Assembly (NCBI GenBank): GCA_003550305.1
Contig: QKYT01000283.1
Location: 70,762-134,081, forward strand
DNA from: Glomus cerebriforme
Lineage: Eukaryota > Glomeromycota > Glomeromycetes > Glomerales > Glomeraceae
Direction: 5' to 3'
Length of the DNA stretch: 63,320 bases
The position numbers and the translations under genes are program-made. Shown piece after piece: positions 1-11,338 of the stretch. Below the pieces are notes generated by a model. That model made no database searches and was not told the DNA's origin. It saw only the letters and a list, made by a program, of their open reading frames with translations. The first letter of the stretch is position 1. Each line of letters starts with the position of its first letter.

Positions 1-3000
1 ATGTTAATTTATATTGGGCTAACCAAGTAAAGTATAGTGACATATATGAGTAACATTCCATATTTTTTAATAAATCATAATTTCCTAATTTCCTTTTATT
101 TTTTAGTCTATAATTAGGTAATATTAGAAGATATAGATTTATGAGTCACACAATTTATAATTTTATAACTAATTTTTTTTATAAAATCATATGAATCTAT
201 TACATAAATATTGTTGAATGTACTACAGTACAAATATGCATGATTATACTTTAAATAGTTATGAGAAATTTTGATTATGATAATAAATTAATTTATTATA
301 CTGAATTATATTGCTATATAATAGTTACAATATTTAATTTTTTTCAATCATTTTTGGCATGTTATAAAAAATTTTTTATGCACTTTTGAAGTTTAGTGGA
401 GTTGTGCAAATTAAATTTCATACTTGGTTAATACTATGAGAAAATCATGAGTTATTAATACATGACACTATGGCTCATTTTGCATAAGTAATTCAAGTAA
501 TTCATTAACAAACAAATAAATTTACTTACAAATAATATATTGGTTAAAATCAATTATAAACTAAAGAAACTAAGAAAAGGAAAAAATAATTAAAAGCAGC
601 AAAAAGTTTGTATCACTGTATTGTTTATTTAAAAAACCAATTAAAGAATAAGAAATGTTAAAACATTTATGAAAAAAATGGATTTTTCGTAAATCAGCAA
701 ATTTGCCCGATTATAATCATCCAATTTTTTTTAATTCCACCAATATGGAAAGTACAGGAAAGGGTTTCAGGAGACGAAGTCTCTTACTCAAAAATGCAAT
801 TCTGGTTTAAAGTAGTATAAATTATCCATTGAATTATCCAATTGAACAATTCACGAAATAATATTTATTTAAGTATTTGGAATAATTAAAAATATTAATA
901 GTTATCTATTACGAAAAAAAAATGTTAAATTATGACTATTAAAAAAATAAAATAAGTAAATCATTGATTTCTACTTCTACTTTATCACATCTTTTGTTCC
1001 AAATTAGTTTTCGAATATCCTTATTTTCTCAATAATTCTCTCATTGAATCTCCACTTTTTTCCACATTTCGTAAATGATCCCAATATTCCTGGCACTTTT
1101 CTTATTATATATCTGTCAGTATACCTTTCTTTTTTGTATAATTTTTTCAAATTGTTCTTTTCATTTTTTTTCCTATGCATCTCCATTTTTTGACTTTCTT
1201 CTCATTTCTTTATCTTCTTTTTGTTCATTGAAATCTCTCTCTAAATCTCATAAAATCCAATTTTAGAAAAAGCAGGTTTCGGGATTTAGTGTTTTACAGA
1301 TATACTTTGGTGTTTCAACTGGTAATTTGTACTATTTTGTTAACAATGGTAACTTTAGAGTTACTGGATAGGACTATAGAGAAAAAATAAAATTATGATA
1401 ATAATATAATTAGATGTTAGAAATATAAAAATGAGTCAAAATTAGTCACATCGTGCAAAAAAAAATTGATGTACCCTTAATATTCAAAACTAGTCAAAAT
1501 CCATAACAGATTATGCATGATCAAAATTTCGGTAAATTAGATTACGAAAAAATTGCTCATATAATTTTTAACATGAGTAATAGTACACAAAATATCAATT
1601 TTTACTTTGAGAAATAGCTTGTATATAAACACAAAAAAATATATATATCTTGTATGACAAATTTTAATTATTCTGAATGACGTACTATGAGTCTATGACT
1701 TAATTGACTCTTAATTTGAAAATATGTGTATTATATCAATTGAGTGATATTTTGTATGATGCATAAAATATAATTATTATGGCAAAGTTCAGTCAACCTC
1801 CTTATAATCACACTTCTCAGGACCAGTAAATGCTGTGACTATAAAGGATGTTTTATAATCACACATATATGAAATTTAATATTGATGTGATTATATTAAA
1901 AACTATCTTACATAAATAATTAAATATATCTAAAAATTTTTTTTAAAAAATTTTCTAATACAGAATATTAGAAATATAATCATGGTAATTATTTAAAATT
2001 ACAAATTTTTTTTCCTCCTTTCACCACCCACTACGTTTTTAAGCTTAATTTATAGTTTTTCTTATTACACAAATACGATGTGAACATCGCATCGTTACAT
2101 AAATGGCGTTACCACTTCCTTATTTTACATTTTACTTGCACAGCAAATCTAATTAAGTATTTCTATAAAATATTACTAAAATAAAGTGAGTTAATTTTTT
2201 TATAACTTAAACGTACAGTTCAAAATTAAAACAATGTTAAGTTTTTATAGTGATCGCAATAAAATTTATTCCGTGATTTGGGTTCCATTATTTTAATTTT
2301 GTCCCATAAATTACATAAGCAAATAAAATTATTTTTCTGACTCCAGATAATTTTTTTGTAATAATGAATTTTAAGTTATATTAAAAGTCAGCAAACAAAG
2401 AATATTCAGATAAATAAATAATTTGGAAATTAAAATTAGAATGATTTTAATAAGCAGATGGTATTTGAATTATATGACAAGCTTTAATGACAAGCTTTAA
2501 TAAAGGTACAAAATATATACACGTACGGTATGTATCTTACAAAAATAAAACTCAATTTTTCTGAAAAAATTACTTTTTTTCTTATCATATTCTTGAATTA
2601 TCTACCTGTAAAACCACACTTTTAATATCAAATCGTTTTTATCATCGACAATTAAGATAATTATTTTATGTGTCATGCTTTTTCACCTGTTACATAATAT
2701 AAAATCAATTATAAAGTTTATTCCTAATAAATTTAAATAAATAAACCGATAAATCGCTATTTGTCTGCTCATCATTAAATCCAACCGACAAACAAATCAT
2801 GGGGTACGTGACGCCATCTTGTTGTGTAATCATATGCTAAACTTTATTCACGATAGATTTTCCACGCATTCTAAATAAGAATTCCATTGGAATTGAAGCA
2901 ATATCATGTGATTAGTGATCCAACTTTAATATAAACAAATTTTTTCTGACGTTCTAATAAAAAAAAAAATTTTCCTCCACGATAATAATAATTTTTTTTT

Positions 3001-3017
3001 TTTTCATCAAGTTCAAC
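1..3017. other. Gene-free AT-rich stretch
   Basis: No convincing coding region is visible on either strand. The longest open frames (about 60 codons near 1004-1266) are low-complexity and overlap each other on opposite strands. A short direct repeat (GACAAGCTTTAAT, twice) lies near 2478-2503. The last 100 bases before 3018 hold poly-A and poly-T tracts like those before other kinase genes here, so they may be the remains of a promoter for the downstream kinase pseudogene. Confidence 0.6.
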
Positions 3018-5216
3018 ATGTCTGATATCACCAAAATTCAATCTATCAACAATTCAAATGAATGGATTGATGAAGCTATTTCTAAAAAGCATATTAAATA
3101 TTATAATTACGAACATTCAATAATATTAAAGAAATTGGTCAAGGTTCTTTCGGAAAAGTTTATCGCGCAAATTGGAAAAATTCGGAACAATATTTTGCAT
3201 TGAAATATTTATTTAATTCCAACAATACAACTGTACAAGTAATTGGACGTGGAGTAATTGATATTATAATATTTATTTTATAATTAATTCATACGAATAT
3301 CCTATTAAGATATATTTTTATTATTTTAATTATTTTTTAATTACTTTAGCTTGGGCTTTTACGTGAAGTTGACTTTAATAATAATGTTATACGCTTTTAT
3401 GGAATTACAATTTCAAATGAAGGTATAAATATTTTAATCCTTATTCTGTATTTATTTAATTGATTTCATTGATATTAATTATTCCTTTTTAAAAATTAGA
3501 AAATCAAAATGGTTATTTGAAAAATTATTTATTAGTAATGGAGTATGCCGATGGTGGTTCTCTTCGAAAATATTTGAAAGAAAATTTTAATTATCTTACG
3601 TGGGAAGATAAATACAAATTAGCATATCAGTTGGCTTGTGCTGTGTCATGTTTACACGACGAAGGAATTGTGCATCGTGATTTGGTAATTTATTTATTTT
3701 ATTATCAATTTTAATTTTATTATTATATACATTATTATATTTAATTAAATTATTTATTATTTTATATTAGCATTCTGATAACATATTGATTCATCAAAAT
3801 GCTATCCAATTAGCTGATTTTGGATTATCAAAAAGAATTGAGGAAGGATCAAATAATCAACAATCTGAAATTCTGAATTATTAGGTATAGTGCCTTACAT
3901 CGATCCAAAAAGATTTATTAAACAAAATGGTATTCAACAATGTTCATTAAGTGAAAAGAACGATGTTTACAGTGTTGGCGTACTTTTATGGGAGATATCA
4001 AGTGGTCAACCACCATTTGGTGGTGAACCATATGACGCTAGCTTAGTGTTGCAAATTTTACAAGGTCATAGAGAAACAATTGTCCCAGATACTCCTATTG
4101 ATTATTCGAATATCTATACTGGTAAAAATAATGTTTTTAAAAATCCTATATTATATGTTAATTTAATATTAAACTTATTTCCGTATATATTTTTTAGCAT
4201 GTTAGGATGCTGAACCAGATAATCGGCCAACCATGAACCAAGTAGTTTCCAAATTAAAAACAATACTTACGAAAAAAAATTTAATAACAAATTATGATCA
4301 AATAGATGATTATAAATCAAATCCTCAATTATTAAATGATCATTATCTTAATTCAAATTATGTTAATACTAATAACTCATTACATGGAGAATTATCTCAA
4401 ATTATTATAAACTATTTAAGCTTGATAATTGATGAATTAATTGATAATTTTTTTAAGATGTTAAATATAGGAAAAGAACCAAAAATAAGAAATCAATATA
4501 TTTTTGAATATTGTTTTAATCAAAATATTAATTTACATGAAATTTATAATTGGCTTTTAAATCATCAATATAATTTAACTTATATTTATTTACTTGGATA
4601 TTTAAATTATTATGGAATTGGAACTAATATTAATTTACAAGAAGCATTTATATTATTTCAAAATGCAGCAAATGATGGTAATAGTATAGTTCAATGGAGT
4701 CTTGCTCTTATGTATAGAAAGGGAAAAGATATTAATAAAGATTATAATAAATCTTTTGAATTATATAAAAAATCAGCGGAGAGAGGGTTTTCATGTGGAA
4801 TCAATATGTTATATTAATGGAGTTGGAACTGATATTTATAGGCAAAAGGCGTTTGAATTATATCAAAAGTCAGCAAGTTTAGGAAATATTATAGCTTACT
4901 ATAATCTTGCCGATATGTATTTAGAAAGAAAAGATGTTAATAAAGTTTTTGAGTTATATAAAAAATCAGCAGAGGGAGGGTGGAATACATTAATGGAATT
5001 GGAACTGATGTTAACAAGCAAAAGGCATTTGAATTATATCAAAAGGCAGCGAATTTAGGAAATAGTGTAGCCCAATATAAACTTGGTCTAATGTATGAAT
5101 ACGGAGATGGAATTGATAAAAATATCAACAAAGCATTTTTTTGGTATGAAATTGCTATAAACAAATTAAATGATAAACAAAGGATAATAGAATATAATTC
5201 ATGTATAATAGTTTAA
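3018..5216 (+). pseudogene. Decayed TKL-like kinase with C-terminal Sel1 repeats
   Basis: The kinase parts are easy to follow in order: a glycine loop (GQGSFGKVY), FALK, the hinge region, HRDL just before an intron, ADFGLSK, VYSVGVLLWE, then Sel1 repeats to the end. Proposed exons are 3018-3238, 3350-3422, 3500-3684, 3771-4121 and 4198-5216. These match the intron positions and phases of the kinase gene at 26745. Reading is broken at least five times: a one-base loss near 3114-3118, a one-base loss near 3868-3873, a TAG at 4203-4205 replacing the Trp of the conserved Cys-Trp pair in the kinase C-lobe, and two deletions or frame changes in the Sel1 part near 4795-4812 and 4975-4985. The two early losses are in short T runs and could be base-calling errors, but the stop and the Sel1 deletions are not of that kind. 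I therefore call it a pseudogene. Intact relatives would bind and phosphorylate protein partners through Sel1 scaffolds. Confidence 0.82.
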
Positions 5217-5450
5217 AAAAACTTAATATATAATAATTCAAATAATGTAATTTTAACTTTGTAAATCAAATATATAGGATACCTTATTAAATTGTACAGT
5301 AACAATTTGCTTTTTGATGCGTATTTATGTTTCACAATGCGACCAAGCCATTGTGCACAAGCACGTGATAGTATAAGAGTGGCTTCTTGATCTTGACAAT
5401 CATGCATGATATTGCAAGCAGATTTCTTAACTTTTTCTTGACCAAAATTG

Positions 5451-5580
5451 TAGTGTTCCAGTCCGCGGATATCCGTGATCCGTTTATCCGATCCGATCAT
5501 TATCCGTCATCCGAAATATCCGGATTTTTGGACGGATATCCGTAATCCGGCGGATAACGGTTTAACGGATTGGAACACTA
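5451..5580. mobile_element. hAT-type MITE with 8-base target-site duplication
   Basis: A 130-base non-coding element with perfect 10-base terminal inverted repeats (TAGTGTTCCA and its complement). It is flanked by a perfect 8-base direct repeat CAAAATTG at 5443-5450 and 5581-5588. Eight-base duplications and TAGTG-type ends are typical of the hAT superfamily. The interior is a run of ATCCG/CGGAT motifs in both orientations, as expected for subterminal transposase-binding repeats. It has no coding capacity, so movement would depend on a transposase elsewhere. A relative lies at 38096. Confidence 0.85.
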
Positions 5581-5819
5581 CAAAATTGTGATATATGAAA
5601 TGTGATAAAATGCGATAAAACATGATAAACAATAATGCGTCGTGTTTTTTTTCATTTATGAAATGTATTTTTTTTTTTACTTATTAGAAATAGTTAATAT
5701 ATTATTTTTTATTTGTGATTAAAATAAATAAAATAAAGTAATATAAAAAAAAAAATAAAAACCATGAATATTAAATAAAGATTAATAAATATATAATGGA
5801 ATTGGACATTCCCTTTTGA

Positions 5820-6190
5820 TAAAGATGGTCAACGGTCCTACAGGTCCATCTCGGTCCCGAGACTGCCAGTCTCGGGACTTTGTAGGACCGGACCGCGTTC
5901 TTTTTTTTTTCTGTGGCGCAGTAAGGTCCGGTCCCGAGACCGATGTAGGTCTTCGTACCGGTCTTTATAATTTATATAAAGATGACCACTACCAAATTAA
6001 TTTTATTTAGTAAAAAAAAAAATGTTTATAATATAAAGACCGATCGGTCTTAAAAGACTGCGGGACCGATGTCTTTGATCCCGTGATTCGAGACCGAAAG
6101 ACCGAGGTCCTACACTGAGTCGGACCGGCCGTCTTTTCATGGTGTAAGACCGATAAGACCGTGGTCCTTCAGGACCGTTGACCATCTTTA
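5820..6190. mobile_element. hAT-like MITE, second family
   Basis: A 371-base element with perfect 20-base terminal inverted repeats (TAAAGATGGTCAACGGTCCT and its complement). It has a perfect 8-base target-site duplication CCTTTTGA at 5812-5819 and 6191-6198. The interior is packed with GGTCC/GACCG motifs in both orientations around a central AT-rich segment and is clearly richer in G+C than its surroundings. No transposase is encoded. The duplication length points to hAT; the end sequence is a different family from the element at 5451. Confidence 0.85.
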
Positions 6191-6511
6191 CCTTTTGAAC
6201 AAAAAACAATATATATATTAGAAAAAAACGTTATTATTAATAAAGTTTGAAAATATAAAACGAAAAAAAAAATTTTTTATATGCACTAAACCACTTATAC
6301 AGTATATCAGCGTGTTTTTTATCACATTTCAAATATATCAAGAAAAGTTAAGAAATCTGCATGTGTGGCAACTGTCGCAAATGTATACGTGTACGACATA
6401 CTTTCTTATATACATCGTATGCATAAGAAAATAGCGCCTGATCGTATAAGAACGAAACATTTGTGCAACTGGCAACCACCCACCCTAGCGTCGCCTCAAT
6501 TTGCCTGGTTA

Positions 6512-7300
6512 CACGTGATTTCGGATAATGATTTTTGGTATTTTCACTTAATTATTTCGTTGGCACTTCACCATTGTAACTCAAATTCATTTCAATAAAC
6601 TTATATTATTTGTACCATTTTATTTGTCATCGTTTTATTATGACATATGTATTTGTTTATTCTTATTTATTTTATTTTCTAAAGATTTTAATATCATCTT
6701 TTCATGATATTTTAGAAAACAATGAATCAAATAAAGAAATATTGAACACGAAATTGGTCATTGTATAATAAATTTTATTTCGTCTATTCATGGATCTATC
6801 ATAAAAAATCAAAAAGAAAGGAAAAAATAAATAATGATATTATAGCACTAGAAAATCGTAGAACGATGCCAAGCTTGGAAAGATTTTAATAAGAATACCA
6901 GGTATTGGGAATAGTAATTCAATATTAAAAGTTAGATTTAACTCTTCATTTTCTCCTTCATAAAAATTCATTAATATTTTTTAATGAAGTTAAAGAGTTG
7001 TATATAGTTTTGGTAATATACAAATAGTTAATTACTGTATATCAATCTGCGGCTTAACGAGTAGTCTTTAATTTTATCTCGACAGCTCAAAAACTGTTCA
7101 TAATTTCGAAGAACATGACATTCTTTACAAACTTTATTTTGCTGGCTTGACATAATTAAATATAAAGTTTAAATTAGTTTTTTTTCCTCCTCGTTATAAC
7201 TTATTTCCAATAAAATTGATTAGAATGATTTAAATACGTCACAATAAGTGAATGAATGATCAACATGGAATTACCAAGAAACATTATCCGAAATCACGTG
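6512..7300. repeat. Perfect 19-base inverted repeat pair 750 bases apart
   Basis: CACGTGATTTCGGATAATG at 6512-6530 recurs as its exact complement at 7282-7300. The 750 bases between have no convincing gene. The pair could be the ends of a degenerate transposon. I found no clear target-site duplication. Further small direct repeats (GAACAGGATAA, and TTCTGCTGG followed by a G-rich stretch) lie just downstream at 7320-7490. Confidence 0.45.
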
Positions 7301-8543
7301 CAACTTGGAAAATTAAATCCTTTCTGCTGGGGGCATCCTTAAAATGTACCACTATATCCTGTAAACCCTGTATAAATAATTTTTTTTAGAGTAACTATCA
7401 CGTGATTAATACAGTTGCAGAACAGGATAAGAGCCTATACGGCTATACCCCCGGAACAGGATAAATTTGCCCTTCTGCTGGAGGGTGGCGAATGGGATTT
7501 CACTCACAATCCACCTATAGTAAAATCCGGAAATTATGGTTCATCCCAAATTTAAATTGTGATGCATTTGCTTCTTTAATCCAAAGCGCAAAAGAAGTTT
7601 GTCATAATAATAGTCGAATTTTATATTATATAAAAAAATTACTTGAATAACTTTCACTAAATTTTATATTATCAATAAGGCTTTAGAAGCAACAACATCA
7701 TGTAACAAATTAAAAATATTTTGTTTAATATTTTAAGAATGTTCACAAGAATGAGTATCGGAAATTTCCGATATTCTTAGATCGACATCATTATTTATAT
7801 TGGTACATAAATCATTTAAATCATTGTTATTTGTTATTGTCATTTGTTATTGAATGAACTATATCGGTCTTAACGCCCCGTTCAATAATATAAACAATTT
7901 GTTTTATTTAAATTCATAAATTAAATATAGAATGTAAAATGTACTCATTCATATTAAATAAATATAATAGAGTTAAGAAATAAATTGTTAAATAACCTTT
8001 TATAGGACAAAGACCGCCGGCTTTAATTTTGATTGGTTCATTTTTCGTAAAATTTAAAATTATTTTCATGAAAATTGGCACGAATATATGAATATGTAAT
8101 TCAAAATTCTGCGGTCAATAGACGATAAATTATTATTATTATAATTAACTCCATGATTTTTTCTTTTTGAAATCGACAAAATAAAAAATTTTCTTTCCGA
8201 ATATTTTTTATTTTGAAATCCAAGGTATTTTGTCAATTTGATTACATCAAATTTAATTAAATTAATTTCTTGTTTTCTTTATAAAATTCTTTAAAATAAT
8301 ATAAGTAATTTCTTAATATTTCGATCTTATACAAATCCTATAGAATGATAATTATTTACATAAACTTAACAAATTATTTCTTAATTCTATTATATTTATT
8401 TGTACTATATTTATTATCTTAAATTTTTTTTTTTAAAAAAAAAATGTACATATGTTTTTACAATCTATATATAATAATTTATAAATTACAAAAATTTTTT
8501 AAAATTAAAAAACAAATTGACCATTTTCCAATAGGTGGTTCGT
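7301..8543. other. Intergenic, no gene seen
   Basis: AT-rich sequence with poly-A and poly-T runs, downstream of the minus-strand F-box gene. It includes that gene's 3' flank. No RNA gene or coding frame could be supported. Confidence 0.5.
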
Positions 8544-9776
8544 TCATATTTTGAGATAAATATTATCCTCATTATTACAATTTTTTAAATTCATAAATTT
8601 TTTGTTCAACCCTTCAATTGAAGAATATTCATTTCGACCAAGTTCACAAGATGTGAATTCTGTTGCATATTTTAATACCGCTTCAATGATTTTTGGTGTA
8701 ACACAATCCATAATAATTTTACGAAGATTTCGATTTGCAGTTTTAATGATTTCGATCAAAAAATCTTCTAATAAATAATATTCCTTATATTTAAACGTAA
8801 ATTTTCTTAATAATGGAAATGATTTTGATAATGATAAAAATTTCTTATTATCCAATCCAGTACAATGATTTAAACCAAGAATTTCTAATTTTTTACATGA
8901 AGTCAATACTTCTAGAGCCTTATCATTAATAATATTAAAATTACAATTCTTAAGTGAAAGATATTCGAGATATTCTTTATGATTTTCAAGTGATTCTAAT
9001 ACAGGAACGAATAAATGATCTTCAGAAAATTCGACTATTAATATGACCAACTTCTTTTGCGATCGAATTAAAGAAGCTAATGAATTAGAAGATTCAATTG
9101 ATTCACAATTAATCTTAATTAATGTTATATTTTTACAAATTTGGGATAATCCTAAATGAAATTTGGTAAAATCTAAATTACCAGCAATATGAATACCATA
9201 TAATTTTTGTAAACTTTTATTTGCACCGGGTAAATATGGTAACATATTTATTTCATCTTCGATTTTATCAAGATCTTTTGTAAGGGGACCATTATGAAAT
9301 CTTCTTATAGTTTTAATAAATTCACTTCGATTTATTATAATGGTTAATAATTGACGAAACATTAACCTAATTTTTTTACTATTAGAATCATGATCGTTAT
9401 CGACTTTTATAATAAAACCATCATCTTTATATTCAGAAGATATATAATTTTTGATTCCTTTAAAAATGTAATCGTATGGAATATTACGAATAAAGAACGG
9501 GTAATCAAGTAAAGTACCAGACGAAGACGATGATAAATTTATATCGTTATCGATTAATAATGATCTTGAATCATTATCCAATGTTGATAGGAGAGTACGA
9601 ATGATTTTATAATAATTAAAACGATGAGATATCACGAAAGGATTTTCCCAAATTATAGGAATAATGGTTTTACACCATTTTCGATTAACCATTAACGCTG
9701 AAAATCCATCTTTAGGTGAATCTCTTAAAAGTTCTCTAAAAATTTGTTGTAATATTTCAGTTAATAAATTATCCAT
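8544..9776 (-). CDS. F-box protein with leucine-rich-repeat-like region
   Basis: A single-exon frame of 410 residues. The N-terminus (residues 1-45) has the form of an F-box as seen in this fungal lineage: an L-T-E-I-L-x-x-I-F start, then V-N-R-K-W-C-K and P-I-I-W-E-N-P-F. Residues about 195-390 contain irregular Leu/Ile-rich segments (for example LEYLSLKNCNF and LEILGLNHC) that resemble LRRs of F-box/LRR proteins. Such proteins recruit substrates to SCF ubiquitin ligases through Skp1. The start at 9776 is the first Met and begins the F-box. It stands alone, with no neighbour within 1.5 kb on the same strand. The large F-box families of these fungi are mostly uncharacterised, so the substrate is unknown. 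Confidence 0.87.
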   Translation of the reverse strand: MDNLLTEILQQIFRELLRDSPKDGFSALMVNRKWCKTIIPIIWENPFVISHRFNYYKIIRTLLSTLDNDSRSLLIDNDINLSSSSSGTLLDYPFFIRNIPYDYIFKGIKNYISSEYKDDGFIIKVDNDHDSNSKKIRLMFRQLLTIIINRSEFIKTIRRFHNGPLTKDLDKIEDEINMLPYLPGANKSLQKLYGIHIAGNLDFTKFHLGLSQICKNITLIKINCESIESSNSLASLIRSQKKLVILIVEFSEDHLFVPVLESLENHKEYLEYLSLKNCNFNIINDKALEVLTSCKKLEILGLNHCTGLDNKKFLSLSKSFPLLRKFTFKYKEYYLLEDFLIEIIKTANRNLRKIIMDCVTPKIIEAVLKYATEFTSCELGRNEYSSIEGLNKKFMNLKNCNNEDNIYLKI

Positions 9777-11338
9777 TTTCGGAAGTTTGTTTTTTATCGA
9801 TGAATTTTTGAGATTTTGTTTTTTTCGAATACTTTTATATTTGAAACGATATATAAGCCATATGGGGGCTAATAACCGAAGCCACTTCTTTGTAGAACGC
9901 GTGGCGGCTTGTGGCTAATTATGTTGTAACCTATTAATTTAATTTCAAATGCCCGTAAGGGCTTTAACTTCAGATGTTGAACAAATTATACCAAAAATAG
10001 CAATTTAACAGAGACCATTTAGTCAATCCTATACAATTTCCTATTTTTAGGAAATTTAATAATTTAATATATGAAGACAGTAAAGATATGATCGACGAAT
10101 TAAAAAAAATCAAGCCACTTACTTTTAAAAAAACAATCGAATAATTAAAACTATCATTTTATTATTTTGATAAACAAAACTTATAAAAAACATATTGTAA
10201 TTGAACAAAACAAGAGAATAAATGAAAGTAAGAATATAACGATTTTTATATATTATTACTAATATGTTTCGTTGTCTGCCGAAAGGAGCTTCAACTTTAA
10301 GCAATTAAAGGTTAGGGGAACGAATATGCTAGAAGATCTTCAAAAAAAAATGCTTTTATATGAAAATATTTATTATCTTAAAGACACGTAAGTACTATAC
10401 GTTCATGATTTCTAAAACGAATTCTTATTTGTAAAATCGTTACTATACAGAATACAGATATACAATCATATAAACCATATAAACCATACATATAAAGTGA
10501 TAATCCGGGATGTTTTACTTTTTATTTTCTTTGTATGGAGTATAAATTTAAGGGGGTTATTTTTTTCTTTATACAAAGCAACATTCGGAGTCCACGGAGT
10601 GATTCCGGAATTAATTATTTTTTGTTGATATAAAATACAAAATATTTAAAAATAAACAACCTTATTTGAAATATAAACTTTAGTAAATCATTTTGAAAAC
10701 AAAACAATTGAATTATACAATTAAAATTGCAGTTCATTTATCTTTTCCCCTAATTCATCAATCAATCCATGAGTTTTCTATAACTCTTTAGGGATATTAC
10801 CCTTCTTCCACTAAACTAGAATTCAATAGTTCTTATTATGGTGTGAAGAAGTGGGCAGGAATACCTGAAGTTATTGAAAGAATTTGATCGTCGTTCCGTT
10901 GTTTCTCAGGTGACCTTTTAGTAATTATTCATTTAAGTGTATGACGTAATACAATTTATTTATTGCTAAAATATTACCAATCTTTGGTTAGAACCCAAAA
11001 CCTAAAATTGGATAAAAACAGAAATCTAGGAATCATATTAACAATTAAAAAATTTTTTTTTTTTGCAGCACTGTTCGCAGAATTTTCTTTAATTCTTTCC
11101 ACGTTGTTCCAAATTTGCGTCACCTTGCATGTTCATTGTGTATTTGTGTTAGCATAAACAATTCCATAATTCCATAGAATTTTAGTAGGTTATGATCGTC
11201 CTTAAATTCTGTAACGTAGCAGTTTTTTTCGATATGTAACACGTGCATATTATTTATATTATTTATAATTAAAAAATTTTCACGCTATTCCATTTTCTTC
11301 TATCTCCTAATTAATTTTTTTTTTTTTTNAAAAAAAAA
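9777..11338. other. Intergenic, no gene seen
   Basis: Contains the upstream region of the F-box gene and the AT-rich upstream region of the kinase-Sel1 gene. Open frames up to about 84 codons occur but lack recognisable domains. A poly-T/poly-A junction with an undetermined base at 11329 lies immediately before the kinase gene. Confidence 0.5.

Larger units (their letters stand above)
5418..6360. repeat. Interrupted inverted repeat around nested transposons
   Basis: The stretch 5418-5441 is nearly the reverse complement of 6338-6360 (one base difference in a T run). The arms continue inward: TGAAATGTGATAAAA after 5588 pairs with the complement of about 6313-6330 once the inserted element at 5451-5580 is ignored. 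The left arm has been split by one small transposon and the interior holds another. Short open frames on the outer sides of both arms share the peptide KKSAC, so the arms may derive from duplicated coding sequence. I do not recognise that protein. Confidence 0.55.

Noticed and set aside
1004..1266. Two 60-codon frames on opposite strands
   Set aside because: They overlap each other and are Lys-rich on one strand and Phe/Ser-rich on the other, as chance frames in AT-rich DNA are.
5213..5500. 95-codon minus-strand frame
   Set aside because: Runs into the MITE at 5451; the remaining part is at most a fragment of an unrecognised repeat-derived protein.
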